Below the pieces are notes generated by a model. That model saw only the letters and a program-made list of their open reading frames with translations, was not told where the DNA came from and did no database searches. A DNA stretch of 64,000 bases from Macrococcoides caseolyticum. GTDB taxonomy: Bacteria > Bacillota > Bacilli > Staphylococcales > Staphylococcaceae. Of this stretch, positions 59,696 to 64,000 are shown one piece after another. The position numbers and the translations under genes are program-made. The stretch spans positions 237,484-301,483 of the forward strand of contig NZ_JAHCPS010000003.1 of assembly GCF_021366795.1 (NCBI RefSeq). The letters run 5' to 3'. How positions within the stretch are numbered: the first letter of the stretch is position 1; the number at the start of each line of letters is the position of its first letter.

Positions 59696-61351
59696 TTGAG
59701 TTATCAAGCATTATATCGTGTGTTTCGGTCGCAATCTTTTGAAGAAGTTGTGGGACAGAAGCATGTTACAACAACTTTGAAAAATGCAATTCAAAGAAAT
59801 AAAATCTCACATGCTTATCTTTTTAATGGCCCACGTGGTACGGGTAAAACGAGTATTGCTAAAATATTTGCTAAAGCAATCAATTGTACTGAGAGTGAAA
59901 CAGGTGAGCCGTGTAATCAGTGTCCAACATGTATTTCAATTACAAATGGGACAAATTCAGATGTTATTGAAATTGATGCTGCGAGTAATAACGGCGTGGA
60001 TGAGATTCGTAATATTCGAGATAAAGTGAAATATGCACCGGGCGAATCGAAGTATAAAGTCTATATTATCGATGAGGTTCATATGTTAACTACAGGGGCA
60101 TTTAATGCATTATTAAAGACTTTAGAGGAGCCACCTGCGCATGCAATCTTTATATTAGCAACGACTGAACCTCACAAAATCCCTGCGACGATTATCTCGA
60201 GATGCCAACGTTTCGATTTCAAGGCAATTGCATTGCCAGATATAACAGCCCATTTGGCATTTGTTTGTAATAAGGAAGGTATCCAATATGAAGATGCCGC
60301 TTTAGAATTTATCGCAACGAGTGCTGAAGGTGGTATGCGTGATGCATTGAGTATTCTTGATCAGGCGATTGCTTTTGGAGAAGATCAACTTACTTTAAAC
60401 CATGTATTAAATGTTACAGGTAGTGTTGGACGTAATGATTTAATGACGTTGATGGATAAGGTTATTTGCCATGATGTTAAAGGTGCATTCGAACAGTATC
60501 ATCAATTGCTCGCAGATGGTAAAGAAGTGACGCGCTTAGTCAATGATTTGATTTATTTTTTGAGGGACATCATTGTGGAATTTGCCACAGAGCAAAAAGG
60601 TTCAGAAGCAATTTATTCATTAGCGTTACCTACAATCTATGAGATGATTGATAAGATTAATGATACGCTCGTATCGATGCGCTTTTCGGTTAATTCCAAT
60701 GTTCATTTTGAAGTGTTAATCGTTAAGTTATCTGAGCTTGTTAAACAGAATGAAAGCCTTGATGATAGAGGGCGTCATGAGATGGCAATGAATGTGCCGT
60801 CGATAGATACAAGACATATTGAAGCACGTATTAATGCGCTTGAATCACGTCTCAGTCAAAGACAAGTAGCATTACCTCAAAAACCGAAAAAAGAAACTAA
60901 GAAAAATAAGCATGCCTTTTCAATGCGTCAAATTGAAACCGTACTAGATAATGCGAACAGGGAAGATTTAAATTACTTGAAAGAGAATTGGAAAATGCTT
61001 CTTGAACATGTGGAGTCTCAAGGACAACGCTCTCTTATGAGTTTGTTAAAATATTCAGAACCTGTAGCCGCAAGTAGTACACACGTCTTGATTAAATTCG
61101 CCGAAGAAATTCATTGCGATATGGTAAATAATGATGAAGCAAAAAGACAACAGATTGAGGCAATAGTATACACAATTATTAAAAAACAAGTTAAAATGGT
61201 AGGAGTACCAGATGCTCAATGGTTACAAGTAAGACATGCATACATTGAGAATCGCAAACAACCGAAGCAGGAAGAAAAGCCTGTTGAGGTTGATATTGTA
61301 TCAGAAGCAGCCAATTTATTTGGTGAAGATGCAATTAATATCATTGATTAA
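59696..61351 (+). CDS. dnaX: DNA polymerase III tau (gamma/tau) subunit
   Basis: DnaX forms the clamp loader and bridges polymerase and helicase. I chose TTG 59696, which has GGAGGGG six bases upstream and gives (M)SYQALYRVFRSQSFEEVVGQ, the family N terminus; an earlier TTG at 59678 lies before the ribosome site. The protein has 551 residues. Walker A is GPRGTGKTS (near 45). Four Cys (CTES..CNQCPTC) form a zinc motif near 62-80. Walker B is VYIIDEVHML and the SRC sensor is in ISRCQRFDF. The C-terminal region (from about 400) binds DnaB and polymerase. It starts the dnaX-ybaB-recR run. Confidence 0.96.
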   Translation: MSYQALYRVFRSQSFEEVVGQKHVTTTLKNAIQRNKISHAYLFNGPRGTGKTSIAKIFAKAINCTESETGEPCNQCPTCISITNGTNSDVIEIDAASNNGVDEIRNIRDKVKYAPGESKYKVYIIDEVHMLTTGAFNALLKTLEEPPAHAIFILATTEPHKIPATIISRCQRFDFKAIALPDITAHLAFVCNKEGIQYEDAALEFIATSAEGGMRDALSILDQAIAFGEDQLTLNHVLNVTGSVGRNDLMTLMDKVICHDVKGAFEQYHQLLADGKEVTRLVNDLIYFLRDIIVEFATEQKGSEAIYSLALPTIYEMIDKINDTLVSMRFSVNSNVHFEVLIVKLSELVKQNESLDDRGRHEMAMNVPSIDTRHIEARINALESRLSQRQVALPQKPKKETKKNKHAFSMRQIETVLDNANREDLNYLKENWKMLLEHVESQGQRSLMSLLKYSEPVAASSTHVLIKFAEEIHCDMVNNDEAKRQQIEAIVYTIIKKQVKMVGVPDAQWLQVRHAYIENRKQPKQEEKPVEVDIVSEAANLFGEDAINIID

Positions 61352-61373
61352 TATTACTTAGGAGGAAAAGAAT

Positions 61374-61694
61374 ATGCGCGGTGGCGGAAATATGCAACAA
61401 ATGATGAAACAAATGCAAAAAATGCAAAAGAAAATGCAGGAAGAGCAAGAGAAATTAAAAGAAGAAAGAATTGAAGGAACAGCTGGTGGTGGTATGGTAA
61501 CAGTTGTTGTTTCAGGTCATAAAGAAGTATTAGACGTTATTATTAAAGAAGAAGTAGTAGATCCTGAAGATATCGAAATGTTACAAGACTTAGTATTAGC
61601 TGCAACAAACGATGCATTAGCAAAGGCAGATGATGTTACTGCACAACGTTTAGGACAACATACTAAAGGATTAAACATTCCAGGTATGATGTAA
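61374..61694 (+). CDS. ybaB: YbaB/EbfC nucleoid-associated protein
   Basis: YbaB (EbfC) is a small dimeric DNA-binding protein that is nearly always next to dnaX and recR. It has 106 residues. The N-terminal helix is Met/Gln/Lys-rich ([19 protein letters not shown]) and the core has [19 protein letters not shown] and [25 protein letters not shown] lies before the ATG. The next gene, recR, starts two bases after its stop. Confidence 0.95.
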   Translation: MRGGGNMQQMMKQMQKMQKKMQEEQEKLKEERIEGTAGGGMVTVVVSGHKEVLDVIIKEEVVDPEDIEMLQDLVLAATNDALAKADDVTAQRLGQHTKGLNIPGMM

Positions 61695-61695
61695 A

Positions 61696-62292
61696 ATGCA
61701 TTATCCTGCACCAATATCGAAATTAATCGATAGTTTTATGAAACTACCTGGCATTGGACCTAAGACTGCAAGTCGTCTTGCTTTTCATGTATTAGATATG
61801 AAAGAGGACGATGTGATGAACTTTGCAAAAGCGCTCGTTGATGTGAAACGCGAATTAACATACTGTTCAGTTTGTGGTCATATCACTGATACAGACCCAT
61901 GTTATGTTTGTAGTGATACAACACGAGATTGTTCAATGATTTGCGTCGTTGAAGAAACAAAAGATGTTATTGCAATGGAGAAGATGCGTGAATATAGAGG
62001 GATGTATCATGTATTGCATGGTGCGATTTCACCGATGGAAGGCGTTGGACCAGAAGATATTAATATTCCTTCATTATTAACACGTTTAAAAGATGAAGAA
62101 GTTACGGAATTAATTTTAGCAACGAATCCGAATATTGAAGGTGAATCGACTGCGATGTATATCTCTAGACTCGTTAAACCAATTGGTATCAAAACAACGC
62201 GTTTAGCGCATGGCCTGCCTGTTGGTGGCGATTTAGAATATGCAGATGAAGTAACACTATCCAAAGCGATTTCAGGAAGAACAGAGATATAA
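61696..62292 (+). CDS. recR: Recombination protein RecR
   Basis: RecR works with RecF and RecO in gap repair. It has 198 residues, the normal length. HhH motif [19 protein letters not shown] near 18-36. The zinc finger is [16 protein letters not shown] (near 57-72) and the TOPRIM domain shows [17 protein letters not shown] and [15 protein letters not shown]. It is coupled to ybaB and followed by a terminator. RecF of the same pathway is encoded in the left arm. Confidence 0.97.
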   Translation: MHYPAPISKLIDSFMKLPGIGPKTASRLAFHVLDMKEDDVMNFAKALVDVKRELTYCSVCGHITDTDPCYVCSDTTRDCSMICVVEETKDVIAMEKMREYRGMYHVLHGAISPMEGVGPEDINIPSLLTRLKDEEVTELILATNPNIEGESTAMYISRLVKPIGIKTTRLAHGLPVGGDLEYADEVTLSKAISGRTEI

Positions 62293-62297
62293 AAATA

Positions 62298-62323
62298 AGC
62301 ATGCTCATCTTAAAGAGCATGCT
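62298..62323 (+). terminator. Terminator after recR
   Basis: AGCATGCTC (62298-62306) pairs with GAGCATGCT (62315-62323), followed by CATTTTT. It may also serve the phnE remnant on the other strand. Confidence 0.85.
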
Positions 62324-62334
62324 CATTTTTATGC

Positions 62335-62664
62335 TTAAACCAATCGTTTGCGAATGGCACTCGATAAAGTATCAACAATAATAACCATAATAACAATACC
62401 GATTAATATCATACCTACGCGATCCCAAGTTCGCCCTTGCAATGCAAATATGAGCGGTGTTCCAATACCTCCAGCACCAATTAATCCAAGAATAGAAGCA
62501 CTTCTCAAGTTAATTTCGAAACGATACAATACGAATGAAATGAATGCTGGCAAGATTTGTGGAACGATTGCAAACATTAAAGTTTTAGTTTTATTTGCAC
62601 CTGTTGCCATTAGAGCTTCAGAGGGTCCCATATCAAGATTTTCCATGTCTTCAGCAAATAATTT
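62335..62664 (-). pseudogene. phnE: Phosphonate ABC permease PhnE, C-terminal remnant
   Basis: On the minus strand about 110 residues remain: KLFAEDMENLDMGPSEALMA, then GANKTKTLMFAIVPQILPAF, INLRSASILGLIGAGGIGTP and a last membrane segment. The AEDMENLDMGPSEALMATGA stretch is the conserved EAA loop that contacts the ATPase, and the order matches PhnE-type permeases. A stop codon directly precedes KLF in frame, so the N-terminal half, the ribosome site and any phnC/phnD are gone. It is a truncated gene between recR and the patatin gene. Confidence 0.85.
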
Positions 62665-62790
62665 TTAGTAATGCAGTATTGAATAGTTTTTTAATATTAT
62701 TTTTGGGATTAAAATGATATTTATAGAATCTAGAATGAGAATTTTTCAAAATACCTTGATATAATGACTTATTATAAAGAGGTGAAGAAA

Positions 62791-63642
62791 ATGACAACTG
62801 GATTAGTTTTAGAAGGCGGCGGCATGCGTGGTATATACACGGCTGGCGTTTTAGATTGTTTTCTAGATAATGATATTCTTTTTAATTATGTAATTGGTGT
62901 CTCAGCTGGAGGTAATATGGCTGCTTCTTATTTATCTAAACAAAAAGGAAGAAATAAGAAAGTCTCTTTAGATTTCCTGGATGATAAGAGATATCTTTCG
63001 CTATCTAACTATATAAAGAATAAAGAAATGTTTGGAATGGATTTTATCTTCGATGAGATTCCTAGAGAACATGTTCCATTTAATATGGAAGACTTTCTTC
63101 AATATAATGGCGAATATGTTATTGCATGCACGAATTGTGAAACTGGTGAAACTGAATATTTTAACAAAGCGTATTTAAGAAAAGATTTAATGACAATTTT
63201 ACGTGCATCAAGTTCACTCCCTTTAATGGCACCTATCGTAGAATACGATGGGAAGAAATTATTGGACGGTGGTATTACAGACCCGATTCCTCTTAGAAAA
63301 GCCCAACGTGATGGGATGATAAATAATGTGGTCGTGTTAACCAGACCGAAAGGGTATGTCAAACGTTCAAGTAGATTATCTAAATATTTTAAGGTGAAGG
63401 GCTACAAAAAAGTTGATGAAGCGATGCAAAATAGACCCGCTTTATATAATGAGACATTGCAGTATATTGATAATCAAGAACAAAATGGTCATGCTATAGT
63501 TATAAGACCTTCGAAAGATTTGAAAGTTGATCGTATGGAAAAGAATCGTACTAAACTTTCAGCATTGTATGATTTAGGATATGAAGATGCATTGCAACAA
63601 CTTCCTCGAATAAAAGAATGGCTGAGCGCGGAAGAAAAATAA
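62791..63642 (+). CDS. Patatin-like phospholipase family protein
   Basis: Patatin-like enzymes are Ser/Asp acyl hydrolases. From ATG 62791 the protein has 283 residues. The oxyanion loop is LVLEGGGMRGIYTAGVLD (5-22), the nucleophile Ser is in GVSAGG (Ser38) and the catalytic Asp is in LLDGGITDP. AGAGGTGA lies upstream of this ATG, which is preferred over an ATG nine codons earlier (MTYYKEVKK). No signal peptide or membrane helix is seen, so it is likely cytosolic or peripheral. The lipid substrate is not known. It is monocistronic. Confidence 0.9.
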   Translation: MTTGLVLEGGGMRGIYTAGVLDCFLDNDILFNYVIGVSAGGNMAASYLSKQKGRNKKVSLDFLDDKRYLSLSNYIKNKEMFGMDFIFDEIPREHVPFNMEDFLQYNGEYVIACTNCETGETEYFNKAYLRKDLMTILRASSSLPLMAPIVEYDGKKLLDGGITDPIPLRKAQRDGMINNVVVLTRPKGYVKRSSRLSKYFKVKGYKKVDEAMQNRPALYNETLQYIDNQEQNGHAIVIRPSKDLKVDRMEKNRTKLSALYDLGYEDALQQLPRIKEWLSAEEK

Positions 63643-63716
63643 TTAAAGCAAAATTTAAAAATATAAAAAGACTTTATTAGCAACAAAATGTCTTTAAAGT
63701 GTAAATTTTATGCTTG

Positions 63717-63788
63717 TTGAAGCGGTTCGAACCCTGTATAGTTATATCTTGTCCGGTAGAAATAACAAATGCAGGACGAACGCTTCAA
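63717..63788. repeat. Long imperfect inverted repeat upstream of the rRNA operon
   Basis: TTGAAGCG (63717-63724) pairs with CGCTTCAA (63781-63788), then TTCG with CGAA, CCTG with CAGG, and GTTAT with ATAAC, around a loop of about 16 bases (ATCTTGTCCGGTAGAA). About 21 base pairs can form. There is no T-run on either side. Function unknown; no gene is visible in 63643-63831. Confidence 0.6.
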
Positions 63789-63831
63789 AATACAACTTTT
63801 AAAAAATGAAAAAGTTTTTTAAAAAAAGTTG

Positions 63832-63860
63832 TTGACTTACGAATCACAAGAGAGTATAAT
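63832..63860 (+). promoter_or_regulatory. rRNA operon promoter
   Basis: TTGACT (63832-63837) and TATAAT (63855-63860) are separated by 17 bp, preceded by an A/T-rich UP-like tract (about 63796-63828). This strong promoter faces right. Confidence 0.85.
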
Positions 63861-63866
63861 TAAATC

Positions 63867-64000
63867 TTGTGAGACAGAAAAAGTAACGCAATGAACATTG
63901 AAAACTGAATGACAATATGTCAACGTTAATTCCAATAATTTGAGTGAACTGAGTTCACTCCCAAGAGTGATTGCCATAAGCAATCAAAGAGCTTTATCAA
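63867..64000 (+). ncRNA. Leader of an rRNA operon (16S gene lies beyond the window)
   Basis: GAACATTGAAAACTGAATGA (63893-63912) and ATGTCAACGTTAATTCC are typical of Staphylococcaceae rRNA leaders and spacers. The start of 16S rRNA (GAGTTTGATC) is not reached before base 64000. Confidence 0.8.

Noticed and set aside
63720..63740. tRNA T-arm-like GGTTCGAACC before the rRNA promoter
   Set aside because: There is no acceptor, D or anticodon arm; the match comes from the TTCGAA palindrome within the larger stem-loop.

Overview
This window is a chromosomal replication-origin region from a low-GC Gram-positive of the family Staphylococcaceae. Protein sequences (SSB, GyrA/B, DnaX, DnaN, GuaB and others) and gene order are staphylococcal in style. 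A soj/parA-type gene, a bdbC (DsbB-type) gene and the order of blocks fit Macrococcus better than Staphylococcus; that genus call is an inference from recall, not from a search.

Layout. The origin lies at about 22.1-24.0 kb. Genes to its left run on the minus strand and genes to its right run mostly on the plus strand, so most are co-oriented with the forks. Left arm, read outward: dnaA, dnaN, a two-gene ABC exporter, bdbD-bdbC, yaaA, recF, gyrB, gyrA, alsS-alsD (acetoin), nnrD (plus strand), serS with a T-box, a YceI protein, a yybS-gdpP-rplI-dnaB run, and the start of purA. Right arm: rpmH, rnpA, jag, mnmE, mnmG, rsmG, noc, a frameshifted cstA, parA-parB, mscS, a DUF951 gene, ychF, rpsF-ssb-rpsR, a YfbU-family gene, an acetyltransferase, a sigma-B-type stress gene, guaB-guaA behind a guanine riboswitch, the metICFE operon behind a T-box, tRNA-Ser, the trehalose genes treP-treC-treR, SRP RNA, dnaX-ybaB-recR, a phnE remnant, a patatin-like gene and an rRNA operon promoter at the right edge.

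Origin architecture. Upstream of dnaA are five exact TTATCCACA boxes and several one-mismatch boxes. Between dnaA and dnaN are more boxes, a short GC block, five consecutive TA(A/G) triplets that match the DnaA-trio pattern, and an AT-rich tract. This resembles a bipartite Bacillus-type origin with its unwinding module on the dnaN side.

Accessory DNA. The clearest accessory element is an island of about 3.0 kb at the 3' end of guaA. It is bounded by an exact 18-bp direct repeat (43820-43837 and 46855-46872), and the apparent original guaA terminator now lies beyond the right repeat. It has no visible integrase. It carries two tiny membrane proteins and a two-gene operon: an Xre-type repressor and a 445-residue protein that fuses an ImmA/IrrE (COG2856) zinc-peptidase domain to a complete Fic domain. 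A perfect 9-bp inverted repeat lies just downstream of that operon's promoter. This is the best candidate here for an under-described toxin-antitoxin or phage-defence system.

Regulation readable in the DNA includes a PurBox at purA, T-boxes at serS and met, a guanine riboswitch at guaB, a cre at cstA, a TreR-like operator at treP, and two sigma-B-type promoters. Decay is visible in cstA (one-base frameshift), phnE (5' truncated) and a CYTH-like fragment beside tRNA-Ser.
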